Assembly (NCBI GenBank): GCA_037128705.1
Contig: JBAXVX010000010.1
Location: forward strand, 1-64,000
Direction: 5' to 3'
DNA from: CAIVAT01 sp037128705
GTDB lineage: Bacteria; Bacteroidota; Bacteroidia; Bacteroidales; FEN-979
DNA length: 64,000 nt
The notes under the pieces were generated by a model that did not search any database, was not told the DNA's origin, and saw only the letters and a list, made by a program, of their open reading frames with translations. Positions 26,160-33,920 of the stretch are shown piece by piece. Position 1 is the first letter of the stretch; each line of letters begins with the position of its first letter. The translations under genes and the position numbers were made by a program.

Positions 26160-28268
26160 ATGAAAATATTTTCATTGACACTGATTGCTATGGCCATCTT
26201 GATTTTCTCCGGTTGTAAACAAGAAAAAAAGGCTGAGAATCCATTCTTTTCTGAATACCAGACCCCATTCCAGGTTCCCCCGTTCGATAAAATTGATACG
26301 GCTGATTACATGCCTGCATTCATGGAAGGAATTGCTCAGCATAATGCTGAAATTGATTCGATTATCAATAATCCTGCAAGCCCTGATTTCGAAAATACCA
26401 TCCTGGCATTTGATAAATCGGGCAGGCTCCTGACCAGGGTCGCCAAGGTTTTTTATAATCTCAACGAAGCTGAAACCAACAAACAGCTCCAGTTAATCGC
26501 CCGCCAGCTAAGCCCGATCATGTCAAAACATCAGGACGATATTTCCCTGAATGAAAAGTTGTTTGCTAAAATCAAAACGGTATATGACAAACGCAATGAA
26601 CTGAAACTTGACAGCCAGCAGTTAAGGGTTGTTGAGAAGTACTTCCGTGATTTCGAGCGGCAGGGAGCCAATCTGCCCGCCGATAAAAAAGAACAGTTGC
26701 GTAAACTCAATGCCGAATTGGCCCTGGTTTCTCTCACATTTGGTGAAAATGTCCTGGCAGAGACAAACGATAATTTCAAACTCGTCATTGAGAACAAAAA
26801 GGACCTTGATGGGCTGCCCCAGGGTGTGATTGACGGCGCTGCAGAGACGGCGAAAGAAAAGGGAATGTCGGGGAAGTGGGTGTTTACCTTATCAAAACCC
26901 AGTATGATCCCATTTATTCAGTATGCAAAGAACCGCGACCTGCGTGAAAAAATTTATCGCGGCTATTTCATGCGTGGCAACAATGGTGATAAATTCGACA
27001 ATAAGGCATCTGTTGCAAAAATCGTGAAACTCAGGGTGGAGAAGGCTCGGCTGCTCGGATTTGAGAGTTATGCCGCTTATGTGGTTGATGAAAATATGGC
27101 AAAGACTCCGGCCAAGGTGAACGAATTTCTTGACAAACTCTGGATTTCAGCATTGCCTGTTGCAAAGAAGGAGGCTGCCGAAATGCAGAAGATAATCGAT
27201 CGTGACGGCGGACAATTCAAATTACAACCCTGGGACTGGTGGTACTATGCAGAAATTGTCAGGATGGAAAAGTACAATCTCGACGAAAGTGAGCTTAAAC
27301 CCTATTTCAGCCTGACCAATGTACGTGATGGTATGTTTATGGTCGCCAACAGATTATATGGAATAACCTTCACCAGGATGACCGATATACCAGTTTTTCA
27401 AAAGGATGTGGAAACATATGAAGTGAAGGAGGCCAACGGCAGTCATCTCGGGATCCTGTATCTTGATTACTACCCGCGGGAAGGGAAAAGGGGAGGTGCC
27501 TGGTGTACCGACTTCAGATCAGCCGGATGGGAAAATGGGAACAAGGTTACACCCTTGATCTCGGTCACATGCAACTTTACAAAACCAACAGCCACCGCGC
27601 CCTCTTTGTTGAGCTGGGATGAAACGACCACCCTTTTTCATGAATTCGGCCATGCTTTGCATGGTTTGTTTACAGAGGGAAAGTACACCAGAACGGCAGG
27701 GGTGGTCCCTCAGGATTATGTGGAGTTACCTTCTCAGATCAATGAAAACTGGGCAGGTGAACCTGAGGTGCTGAAGGCATATGCAAAGCAATATCAGACA
27801 GGGGAGGCGATCCCGGATAAACTGATCGAAAAAATTCAAAAAAGTTCACTGTTCAACCAGGGATTTGAAACAGTTGAATATCTGGCTGCTGCAATACTTG
27901 ATATGGATTACCATGACCTCACCATACCGGAAGAGGTTAACGTGCTGAATTTCGAAAGCGATGCCATGAAAAAAATCGGACTGATTCCCGAAATCCTTCC
28001 CCGTTACAGGAGTACCTATTTTTCTCATATTTTCGGTGGAGGGTATGCTGCCGGGTACTACGTGTATATTTGGGCAGCCGTCCTGGATGCTGATGCCTTC
28101 AACGCTTTTAAATCTTCAGGGGATATATACAACAAGGAACTGGCAGATAAATTCAGGAAGTACTGCCTTGCAGAATCCGGAAATGACGAAGGGATGACGC
28201 AGTACAGGAAATTCAGGGGACAGGAGCCTTCTATTGATCCATTGTTAAAACGTCGTGGCTTAAAATAA
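26160..28268 (+). CDS. M3 family zinc metallopeptidase (peptidyl-dipeptidase Dcp-like) lipoprotein
   Basis: 702 residues. Signal peptide with lipobox FSGC (Cys19). The catalytic HEFGHALHG lies near residue 493 with the downstream Glu in the ELPSQINENW segment, as in the thermolysin-like M3 family. Length and start sequence NPFFSEYQTPFQVPPFDKI match Dcp/oligopeptidase A proteins of Bacteroidetes. It probably degrades short peptides in the periplasm. A DsrE gene follows after 10 nt. Confidence 0.93.
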   Translation: MKIFSLTLIAMAILIFSGCKQEKKAENPFFSEYQTPFQVPPFDKIDTADYMPAFMEGIAQHNAEIDSIINNPASPDFENTILAFDKSGRLLTRVAKVFYNLNEAETNKQLQLIARQLSPIMSKHQDDISLNEKLFAKIKTVYDKRNELKLDSQQLRVVEKYFRDFERQGANLPADKKEQLRKLNAELALVSLTFGENVLAETNDNFKLVIENKKDLDGLPQGVIDGAAETAKEKGMSGKWVFTLSKPSMIPFIQYAKNRDLREKIYRGYFMRGNNGDKFDNKASVAKIVKLRVEKARLLGFESYAAYVVDENMAKTPAKVNEFLDKLWISALPVAKKEAAEMQKIIDRDGGQFKLQPWDWWYYAEIVRMEKYNLDESELKPYFSLTNVRDGMFMVANRLYGITFTRMTDIPVFQKDVETYEVKEANGSHLGILYLDYYPREGKRGGAWCTDFRSAGWENGNKVTPLISVTCNFTKPTATAPSLLSWDETTTLFHEFGHALHGLFTEGKYTRTAGVVPQDYVELPSQINENWAGEPEVLKAYAKQYQTGEAIPDKLIEKIQKSSLFNQGFETVEYLAAAILDMDYHDLTIPEEVNVLNFESDAMKKIGLIPEILPRYRSTYFSHIFGGGYAAGYYVYIWAAVLDADAFNAFKSSGDIYNKELADKFRKYCLAESGNDEGMTQYRKFRGQEPSIDPLLKRRGLK

Positions 28269-28278
28269 CCTTTAGGAA

Positions 28279-28614
28279 ATGGGCAAACTGCATGTTTTAT
28301 GGACCACAGGCGAAAAAGAGGTCGCCATGAAGGTTATCTTTCCCTATTTGATCAACGCCAAGGCAAACGGCTGGTGGGATGAAATAAACCTCATCATCTG
28401 GGGACCCTCAGCAAGATTAGCAGCCGGTGATGCAGACATTCACAGGCAGTTGCAGGATGTAAAGGACAGTGGAATCACCGTTGAAGCCTGCCAGGCCTGT
28501 ACCGATGCCTACCGGATATCCGAAAAAATGATTAGTCTCGAGATCACGGTAAGGTATATGGGTGGGCCATTCACTGAATATCTGAATAGTCCCGATAAGG
28601 TTATTACATTTTAG
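28279..28614 (+). CDS. DsrE/DsrF-like family protein
   Basis: 111 residues. Rossmann-like fold with MGKLHVLWTTGEKEVAMKVI, EINLIIWGPSARLAAGD, then VEACQACTDAY (Cys-x-x-Cys at about 73-76), LNSPDKVITF at the end. DsrE relatives carry sulfur or bind nucleotides; the CxxC could serve persulfide transfer. Co-transcription with the peptidase gene is likely by spacing. It sits just outside the arsenic-type island, which also deals with thiol chemistry. Confidence 0.8.
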   Translation: MGKLHVLWTTGEKEVAMKVIFPYLINAKANGWWDEINLIIWGPSARLAAGDADIHRQLQDVKDSGITVEACQACTDAYRISEKMISLEITVRYMGGPFTEYLNSPDKVITF

Positions 28615-28656
28615 AATTCACTTTCTGTACCAGGCTGATAGTTATTAAAGAGATTG

Positions 28657-28664
28657 TATCTTTG
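28657..28664 (+). promoter_or_regulatory. Promoter-like box ahead of a regulator relic
   Basis: TATCTTTG matches the -7 consensus, 20 nt before the ATG of the broken AraC-GyrI gene, so that gene's promoter seems to survive. Confidence 0.4.
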
Positions 28665-28683
28665 AGCGCCTAATTTTGTGCCC

Positions 28684-28943
28684 ATGCAGCGACCTCCTGG
28701 AAATCCTAAGGAAAAAGGTTATCAATCAAGGCCAGGAGGGTCCATATTTATATCCAGGAAAACCTTTCAGAGGATATTTCCCTTGAAAAACTTTCGGAGA
28801 TTGCTTTCAGTCATGGTTGGTTGAACGAATCAGGCTACCAGATTGCCGAGATTACCGGGTTTGAGTTGTATAACGAAAATCCGGCGAACAAACCCTACGA
28901 AAACATCCGGCGGACGATATCCATTCCGGTCAAGCCTGCATAA
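28684..28943 (+). pseudogene. Remnant of an AraC-family regulator with GyrI-like domain
   Basis: From the ATG the frame reads EKGYQSR, then a frameshift near 28731 leads into RVHIYIQENLSEDISLEKL, the start of an AraC helix-turn-helix (usual form R..V..YI..NL.E.LSL..LA). Straight after SEIAFSH the frame jumps to WLNESGYQIAEITGFELYN and ends TISIPVKPA, which is the C terminus of a GyrI-like effector domain. The rest of the HTH and most of the GyrI domain (some 200 residues) are missing. So this is a frameshifted, internally deleted relic, not a functional gene. Confidence 0.75.
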
Positions 28944-29055
28944 ATCGTAAATTCTTTATTTAACAGAGGTGCCGGTTTTTTTTTGTTGAGAAATAGTCCC
29001 AGGGAACATGAAAAAGTGAAGTATCATTGTACATAAAACTCAAAATGGATAAATC

Positions 29056-29688
29056 ATGTACCAGGTTTTCATAGGGAGTCTGATTTTAAGTACCATCCAT
29101 GCCCTAATTCCGAACCACTGGCTTCCATTAATTGCAGTGGGGAAGACGGAGAAATGGAGCCAGAGTCAGACATTGTGGGCAACGGTGATTACCGGGGTGT
29201 CGCATACCCTGAGTACCATCATTATCGGCATTGTTGTGGGGTTAATCGGATACAAACTTGCATTGCGATATTCGGGGATTTCGGAAACGATCGCACCTGT
29301 CATCCTCATCGGCTTAGGGGTTGTTTATGTTTTCCGCAATTTCAGAAGTCTCCATAACCATTCGCATGATTTGAAACCCCTGGATCATGAACCGGGACAG
29401 AAGAAATCCCGATGGATTGCCATCCTTACTTCCCTCAGTATCGCCATGTTTCTTACACCCTGTATCGAAATTGAAGCCTATTATTTCCAGGCAGGAACAA
29501 TTGGCTGGATCGGAATTTTTACTGTATCGGCTGTTTACCTCCTCACAACCCTGTTTATTATGCTGCTCCTGGTCTACCTGGGGATGAATGGAATAAAAAC
29601 ATTTAAATCGAACTTCCTTGAGCACAATGAAAAAGGAATCACCGGTGTTGTGCTGATTGCCCTCGGCATATTGGCTTTCTCCTTTTAA
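29056..29688 (+). CDS. NicO/RcnA-like polytopic membrane protein
   Basis: 210 residues, about six helices. HALIPNHWLPLIAVGKTEKW, then a second histidine segment ITGVSHTLSTIIIG and a His-rich loop HNHSHDLKPLDHEP between helices 3 and 4, then FLTPCIEIEAYYFQ. The HALxPxHxLP style opening and His-rich loop resemble nickel/cobalt efflux proteins, so metal or metalloid transport is plausible but not shown. First gene of the island, 87 nt before arsR; arsR has its own promoter. Confidence 0.6.
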   Translation: MYQVFIGSLILSTIHALIPNHWLPLIAVGKTEKWSQSQTLWATVITGVSHTLSTIIIGIVVGLIGYKLALRYSGISETIAPVILIGLGVVYVFRNFRSLHNHSHDLKPLDHEPGQKKSRWIAILTSLSIAMFLTPCIEIEAYYFQAGTIGWIGIFTVSAVYLLTTLFIMLLLVYLGMNGIKTFKSNFLEHNEKGITGVVLIALGILAFSF

Positions 29689-29737
29689 GAATGTTTCCAA
29701 ATTACTCCGGCTTGCAACTTCTTCAGAAAAATTGCTT

Positions 29738-29763
29738 TAAATTTGTTTCGTTATTCTACGAAA
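29738..29763 (+). promoter_or_regulatory. arsR promoter with ArsR-type operator
   Basis: -7 box TAAATTTG (29738-29745) is followed directly by the perfect inverted repeat TTTCGT-N6-ACGAAA (29746-29763), which covers the expected start of transcription. A TTG at 29712-29714 may be the -33 element (spacer 23). Nearly the same repeat lies ahead of the HdrA-type operon at 31935. Placement is ideal for repression by the ArsR encoded 11 nt downstream. Confidence 0.7.
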
Positions 29764-29774
29764 TACAAAACGAA

Positions 29775-30083
29775 ATGATCACGGAAAAGAAATATTATAC
29801 GGAAACGCAGGAGAGGATGGCCCGGTATGCTAAAGCAATTGCCCATCCGGCGCGGGTGTTCATCCTTGACTTCCTTGCCGGTAACATTGATAAGTGTTGC
29901 TACAGCGGCGACATGGCCGAAGATATCCCCATTGCGCGCTCTACACTTTCCGAGCATCTGAAGGCCTTGAAGGAGGCCGGACTTATCCAGGGTGAGATCA
30001 ATCCTCCCTATATTAAATATTGTATCAACAAAGCAAACTGGGAAGAGGCCAAAGCGATGTTCGATGGTTTTTTCAGGAAATGA
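29775..30083 (+). CDS. arsR: ArsR-family metalloregulator
   Basis: 102 residues from ATG 29775 (upstream in-frame starts would lie across the operator). Winged helix: ALAHP-like AIAHPARVFILDFLAG, recognition helix IARSTLSEHLKALKEAGLI, wing GEINPPYIKYCI. Cys41-Cys42 lie just before the recognition helix in the alpha3 area (DKCCYSGDM), with Cys83 in the wing strand; this arrangement suits As(III), Sb(III) or another thiophile. It should repress its own operon and, by the shared site, the HdrA-type operon. Confidence 0.9.
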   Translation: MITEKKYYTETQERMARYAKAIAHPARVFILDFLAGNIDKCCYSGDMAEDIPIARSTLSEHLKALKEAGLIQGEINPPYIKYCINKANWEEAKAMFDGFFRK

Positions 30084-30144
30084 AGATTGGAGTAAAAAGT
30101 CAGGATGACGGCCAATAGATTAAAAATCGTAACTCTTAAATTGA

Positions 30145-30381
30145 ATGATGGAAATTAAAATATTAGGACCTGGATGTGCCAAATGCAAAACTCTGGACAA
30201 GGTCACCCGGGAGGTCGTGGCGAAGCACGGGATCAATGCCACCATTACCAAGGTAGAAGACATCATGGAGATCATGAAATATGGCGTAATGTCAACACCT
30301 GCCCTGGTTATCGACGAAAAAGTCGTTGTTAAGGGACGCGTTCCATCACAGGATGAAATCAAACAGTTATTAACCAAATAA
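30145..30381 (+). CDS. arsE: Small thioredoxin-like redox protein (ArsE-like)
   Basis: 78 residues. GPGCAKCKTLDKV with CxxC at Cys11/Cys14, then STPALVIDEKVVVKGRVPS with the cis-Pro. It belongs to the redox-active disulfide protein 2/thioredoxin-like group. The order thioredoxin-ArsF-ArsG matches arsEFG sets described for reduction of nitroaryl arsenicals and export of the amino products; the name rests on this order. The start could also be the next ATG (30148). Confidence 0.75.
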   Translation: MMEIKILGPGCAKCKTLDKVTREVVAKHGINATITKVEDIMEIMKYGVMSTPALVIDEKVVVKGRVPSQDEIKQLLTK

Positions 30382-30385
30382 TTCC

Positions 30386-30787
30386 ATGAACATGAAAAAG
30401 AGTTTCCTTCTTTTTCTTGCTACGCTGTTCGTAGCAGGATTATTCGCGGCAAATCCCGATCCGGCAAAAAAAATTGAGGTTTACTATTTCCATTTCACGC
30501 GCAGGTGCATGACCTGCAACAATGTGGAAAAGGTCTCTAAAAATTCTTTGGAATCATTGTATCCTGAGAAGATGAAAAGCGGGCAAATCACCTTCCAAAG
30601 CATCAATTTAGATGAGAAAGCCGGAGAGGCCATCGGTGCAAAATATAAAATCGAGGGCCAGTCCCTGATCGTGATATCAGCAGGAAAGAGTGTGGACCTT
30701 ACAGAAAAGGGATTCCTTTACGCAAACGACAGTCCGGATAAATTAAAGGCCGAGATTAAAAAGGCCGTGGAGGGTCTCTCCAAATAG
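30386..30787 (+). CDS. arsF: ArsF-like nitrophenylarsenical reductase subunit
   Basis: 133 residues. Signal peptide (about 4-22), then KKIEVYYFHFTRRCMTCNNV with CxxC at Cys41/Cys44, a thioredoxin-like fold (QITFQSINLDEKAGEAIGAKY, EGQSLIVISAGK) with a C-terminal helix. This is the pattern of the ArsF family, exported partner of ArsE. The gene begins 4 nt after arsE and ends 9 nt before arsG, so all three are one transcript. Confidence 0.8.
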   Translation: MNMKKSFLLFLATLFVAGLFAANPDPAKKIEVYYFHFTRRCMTCNNVEKVSKNSLESLYPEKMKSGQITFQSINLDEKAGEAIGAKYKIEGQSLIVISAGKSVDLTEKGFLYANDSPDKLKAEIKKAVEGLSK

Positions 30788-30796
30788 CTGGAAATT

Positions 30797-31495
30797 ATGC
30801 AATACCTGCAGGCGATTCTTGAAAATTCCCAGTATGCGGCATTAACTGCCTTTATCCTGGGTTTGATGACTGCCATCAGTCCATGTCCGTTGGCAACCAA
30901 TATATCGGCCATTGGTTTTATAAGCCGTGATATTGAAAACCGGCGACGGGTCTTCATTAAAGGATTGGTTTATACCCTTGGGCGGGCGGTCTCCTATACA
31001 GGATTGGGTGTAATCCTGTTTTTTGGAGCCAGCAAAATGCATGTGACTATGCTATTCCAGGGATGGGGTGAGAAATTGCTGGGACCCTTGCTGATCATCA
31101 TTGGCCTGTTAATGCTCGATTTCATCAAGATAAAATTCCCCGGGTTTTCCGGCCTGACAGAGCGCATGGGAGAGCACAGCAAAAAAAGCTATTGGGGCAC
31201 ATTGTTACTTGGTATGGTGTTCGCCATGGCCTTTTGCCCATACAGCGGGGTATTGTATTTCGCCATGCTGATCCCCATGACCATTACAAGTGTAAGCGGA
31301 CTGTATTTGCCGGTTGTTTTTGCCATTGCGACCGGGCTCCCGGTCATCATTTTTGCATGGTTACTGGCATATGCTGTCGGGAATGTTGGAAAACTCTATA
31401 ACCGGATCAAAATTTTTGAATTGTGGTTCCGCAGGATTGTAGCGGTACTGTTCATCCTGGTTGGTATTTATTACATCATTGTTTTTTTCATTTAG
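30797..31495 (+). CDS. arsG: ArsG-like aromatic arsenical efflux permease (CcdA/DsbD-like)
   Basis: 232 residues, six helices. TAISPCPLATNISAIGFISR near helix 1 (Cys30) and FAMAFCPYSGVLYFAMLIP near helix 4 mirror the paired Cys-Pro motifs of CcdA/DsbD-type proteins; FIKGLVYTLGRAVSYTGLG is a conserved stretch of the ArsG family. ArsG exports aminophenyl arsenicals; a role as electron carrier across the membrane to ArsF is the alternative. The rhodanese gene starts 2 nt after the stop. Confidence 0.82.
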   Translation: MQYLQAILENSQYAALTAFILGLMTAISPCPLATNISAIGFISRDIENRRRVFIKGLVYTLGRAVSYTGLGVILFFGASKMHVTMLFQGWGEKLLGPLLIIIGLLMLDFIKIKFPGFSGLTERMGEHSKKSYWGTLLLGMVFAMAFCPYSGVLYFAMLIPMTITSVSGLYLPVVFAIATGLPVIIFAWLLAYAVGNVGKLYNRIKIFELWFRRIVAVLFILVGIYYIIVFFI

Positions 31496-31497
31496 TC

Positions 31498-31917
31498 ATG
31501 GGCGATTTTTTCGGGAATACCGGATTTGAAAACGGAGGTATGAGAAACCTTACGCCTGCTCAGGCTTTGGCCCATTGTCAGAAAGGGGCTGTGCTGATCG
31601 ACGTGCGCGAAGCCTATATGAACCGGTTTAAGATGTTTGATGTTCCTGAGGCGATTTATTGCCCCTTCAGCATCCTGGAGGAGACCTATCTTCGCCTTCC
31701 ATTGGATAAACCAATGATTTTTGCAGATTCTTCAGGGATTCACAGCAAAGAGGCGGTCAAATTTCTCCTCGAAAAAAGAATGGACTTAACCATTGCAAAT
31801 CTTGCCGGTGGATTGGTGGAATGGGAACGGGATGAAATGCCTGTGGTCATTGATAAAAGCGAACAGTTGTCCGGTTCATGCATGTGCCAGCTCAGGCCAC
31901 GAAATAAAAAGGGATGA
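31498..31917 (+). CDS. Rhodanese-like protein lacking the catalytic Cys
   Basis: 139 residues from ATG 31498; an upstream start would overlap arsG. Rhodanese fold: AVLIDVREAYMNRF (31-44), and the active loop at 77-83 reads DSSGIHS where C-x-x-G-x-R-S is usual, so the sulfur-carrying Cys is Asp and Arg is His. The end NLAGGLVEWE is typical. A C-terminal CMC (Cys128, Cys130) might bind a thiophile instead. It is probably not a sulfurtransferase; a binding or regulatory role is inferred. Confidence 0.82.
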   Translation: MGDFFGNTGFENGGMRNLTPAQALAHCQKGAVLIDVREAYMNRFKMFDVPEAIYCPFSILEETYLRLPLDKPMIFADSSGIHSKEAVKFLLEKRMDLTIANLAGGLVEWERDEMPVVIDKSEQLSGSCMCQLRPRNKKG

Positions 31918-31931
31918 GTTTTTTCAAAGTT

Positions 31932-31952
31932 TAATTTCGTCTTTCTACGAAC
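31932..31952 (+). promoter_or_regulatory. Promoter and second ArsR-type operator ahead of the HdrA/DGC operon
   Basis: TTTCGT-N6-ACGAAC (31935-31952) repeats the arsR operator with one base changed; the inner bases TTTCT/ATTCT are also shared. TAATTTCG (31932-31939) is a near match to the -7 box and overlaps the repeat. The first codon of the operon is 59 nt downstream. Confidence 0.6.
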
Positions 31953-32011
31953 AACGAATCAGAGGCAATAAACCCGAAAATTAGCACCACGAACTCATTA
32001 AAATTGAAGTC

Positions 32012-32386
32012 ATGTCTAAAATGAAAAAACCTGGTTTTATCATGTGCGTTTGCACTGGAAAATGTCCCGGATTTGCACAAATGGATATCTGGGACTTTAT
32101 AAACAGGGTGAGAATCGAATTGCCGGTTGAATATGGATTCATCCATCCTCAACTATGCGAGGAAGATGGGGACCGGTTTTTAAGTGATTTTCTTAAAGCG
32201 CAAAGGAAAGTTGTTATCGGAGCCTGTGCTTTAAACATGCAACGTAAGATGTTCAAAGACGCTTTCGCAGAAGCAGGTCTTGACGTAAACAAAGATTTAA
32301 CTGCAATTGATGTGCGCGACATGACGACCGATCAGGCAATTGAAAAAGTCAGTGCAGCGCTTGAAAAATTGGAGGAGGTGAAATGA
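32012..32386 (+). CDS. Stand-alone HdrA N-terminal-like protein
   Basis: 124 residues. MCVCTGKCPGF (Cys12, 14, 18) then IHPQLCEEDGDRFLSDFLKA, KVVIGACALNMQRKMFKDAF and DVRDM. The second half follows the N-terminal domain of heterodisulfide reductase subunit A (C..dG...i...i......vVvaaC......kF..a...aGL......ni Re). The FAD and ferredoxin domains of HdrA are missing. A role as electron or thiol carrier with the ferredoxin whose gene overlaps it by 4 nt (ATGA) is inferred. Its leader has no Shine-Dalgarno, unlike the genes after it. Confidence 0.65.
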   Translation: MSKMKKPGFIMCVCTGKCPGFAQMDIWDFINRVRIELPVEYGFIHPQLCEEDGDRFLSDFLKAQRKVVIGACALNMQRKMFKDAFAEAGLDVNKDLTAIDVRDMTTDQAIEKVSAALEKLEEVK

Positions 32387-32673
32387 GCGAAACCACTTTC
32401 ATGGGAGTCGAACGCGACAAAATAGATTGGAAGCCGACCATCGATTATACAAAATGCGATTATTGCATGGAATGCGTGAAATTCTGTCCCCATAAAGTTT
32501 TTGAGGTCAGGGAAACAGAAGAGATTAAATTGATTGTCAGGAATGCAAATAACTGCGTTGTTTTCTGCAGGGCATGCTCGAAGATCTGCGGTCCTGACGC
32601 ACTGTCGTTTCCCGATAAAAATGCGACCACACAAAGGATCAAGGAAATTAGAAAGGAGGAAAGTAATGGTTGA
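32383..32673 (+). CDS. 2[4Fe-4S] ferredoxin
   Basis: 96 residues. First cluster motif Cys25-x2-Cys28-x2-Cys31-x3-Cys35-Pro (CDYCMECVKFCP); second Cys58-x3-Cys62-x2-Cys65-x3-Cys69 (CVVFCRACSKICG), a slightly altered spacing. Low-potential electron transfer is expected. A GGAGGAGG lies 5 nt before the ATG, and the 3' end overlaps the next start by 8 nt. Confidence 0.88.
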   Translation: MSETTFMGVERDKIDWKPTIDYTKCDYCMECVKFCPHKVFEVRETEEIKLIVRNANNCVVFCRACSKICGPDALSFPDKNATTQRIKEIRKEESNG

Positions 32674-33523
32674 AAATTATGCCATTCTGCCATGCAACGG
32701 GTTGGATAAATGCGCCGGGGTAATTTCAAGAGAATTGGCAATAATATTATGTGAGAACGACAAAAATAAAATGATATGCCCTGTATATTACAGAGTTGCC
32801 GAAGCGAAATATAATAAAATTGGGGGCAAACATCCTGTTTTGGTCATTGATGGTTGCCAGACTCGCTGCGCCAGTAAACTTGCTGCAGAAAAAAACCTGA
32901 AAATTTCCAGGAAAATAACAGTAACCGAAGAAGCTAAAAACCATCACATTGAATTAATGAGTAATCTCAGGCTTCTGGAAAATGAGAATGCCCTGATTGA
33001 AATTATATTGAACGGACTTAACAAAACCGAAGATAAGGTTGCACTTTCCTCTTATGAAACAAAACTTGAATATCATTTTGAATATGCAACTTTTCAAAGT
33101 GGTAAATTCATTTTCAGGGTACCTTCAATTCCGGAAGTTTATTATAACGAAAATGACTGCTGGGCTTATGTGATCGGAAACCGGGCCAGGATAGGCGTTA
33201 CTGATTTCGTTCAGCAAAATCTTTCAGATATTCTCTATTTTACTCCGCCGGACATTGGTGCGGAAATCGACCAATTCGGTGAAGTTGGTGAGATCGAATC
33301 GTCAAAGTCTGTTTTTGAATTAATATCACCTGTAAGCGGTAAGGTTATTTCCATCAATGAAACGCTTATCCAAAAGCCGGAACTTATCAACGAAAACCCC
33401 TATGAATCGGGTTGGGTAGCAGAGATTGAATTGACTGATTTTGAGAGCGACAAAGAACTTTTAATAGGTTTCGATCAGTATTTTGAAATCATGAAGAAAA
33501 AGGTGGAGGAGTTAAATGGATAA
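32666..33523 (+). CDS. DGC-domain protein fused to a GcvH-like lipoyl domain
   Basis: 285 residues from ATG 32666 with AGGAGG 6 nt before it. N-terminal DGC (putative zinc-binding) domain: LPCNGLDKCAG (Cys10, Cys16), VIDGCQTRCASK (Asp62-Gly63-Cys64, Cys68). Residues about 165-260 form a glycine cleavage H-type domain: YVIGNRARIGVTDFVQQ, FGEVGEIESSKSVFELISPV with the lipoyl-acceptor Lys214, and NPYESGWVAEIEL. No other glycine cleavage gene is near. The fusion implies a swinging dithiol that meets the DGC site, with the ferredoxin and HdrA-like protein as partners. Confidence 0.85.
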   Translation: MVENYAILPCNGLDKCAGVISRELAIILCENDKNKMICPVYYRVAEAKYNKIGGKHPVLVIDGCQTRCASKLAAEKNLKISRKITVTEEAKNHHIELMSNLRLLENENALIEIILNGLNKTEDKVALSSYETKLEYHFEYATFQSGKFIFRVPSIPEVYYNENDCWAYVIGNRARIGVTDFVQQNLSDILYFTPPDIGAEIDQFGEVGEIESSKSVFELISPVSGKVISINETLIQKPELINENPYESGWVAEIELTDFESDKELLIGFDQYFEIMKKKVEELNG

Positions 33524-33908
33524 AAAGGTGAAGGTTGTTCCATGCAGTGGCATTGGCAAGGTATACGGCCTCATGGCAAGAGAGGCGGTTTTGAAAACAG
33601 TGATTGAACTATGTCCGGAAAAATCAGAAACGGTTTGTCTCGCCTACATAGTAACCGGAGATAAGGAGGTCAGAGAAAAAATTGAAGGCTTTCATTGCAT
33701 CACCGTTGATGGTTGCCCAAAAATGTGTGCCTCGAAAAATGTATCCATAGCCGGAGGTATTGTGATAGAAGAGATAAAAGTGCTGGATACTGTAAAAGAA
33801 CATAAAGGAAAAAAGTTCGGTTCGCCTTCCATGCTTGATGCTGATGGTGAAGTAGTTGCAAATGAAATCGCAGAGAAGATCGCAAAAAAAATAAATGAAG
33901 TTAATTAA
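33516..33908 (+). CDS. DGC-domain putative zinc-binding protein
   Basis: 130 residues. VVPCSGIGKVYG (Cys10) and TVDGCPKMCASK (Asp65-Gly66-Cys67, Cys71) with the helical C terminus VVANEIAEKIAKK. It is the DGC domain alone. GGAGGA sits 5 nt before the ATG, which overlaps the fusion gene's end by 8 nt. Biochemical function of the family is not established; thiolate metal or metalloid binding is likely. Confidence 0.85.
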   Translation: MDKKVKVVPCSGIGKVYGLMAREAVLKTVIELCPEKSETVCLAYIVTGDKEVREKIEGFHCITVDGCPKMCASKNVSIAGGIVIEEIKVLDTVKEHKGKKFGSPSMLDADGEVVANEIAEKIAKKINEVN

Positions 33909-33920
33909 GGAGGAGCATCA

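Noticed and set aside
29691..29774. Upstream in-frame start for ArsR
   Set aside because: It would place the promoter and operator inside the gene and adds residues unlike the family.
32666..33523. DGC-GcvH gene as the H protein of the glycine cleavage system
   Set aside because: It carries an extra DGC domain, has no gcvT or gcvP neighbour and sits in an ArsR-controlled operon.
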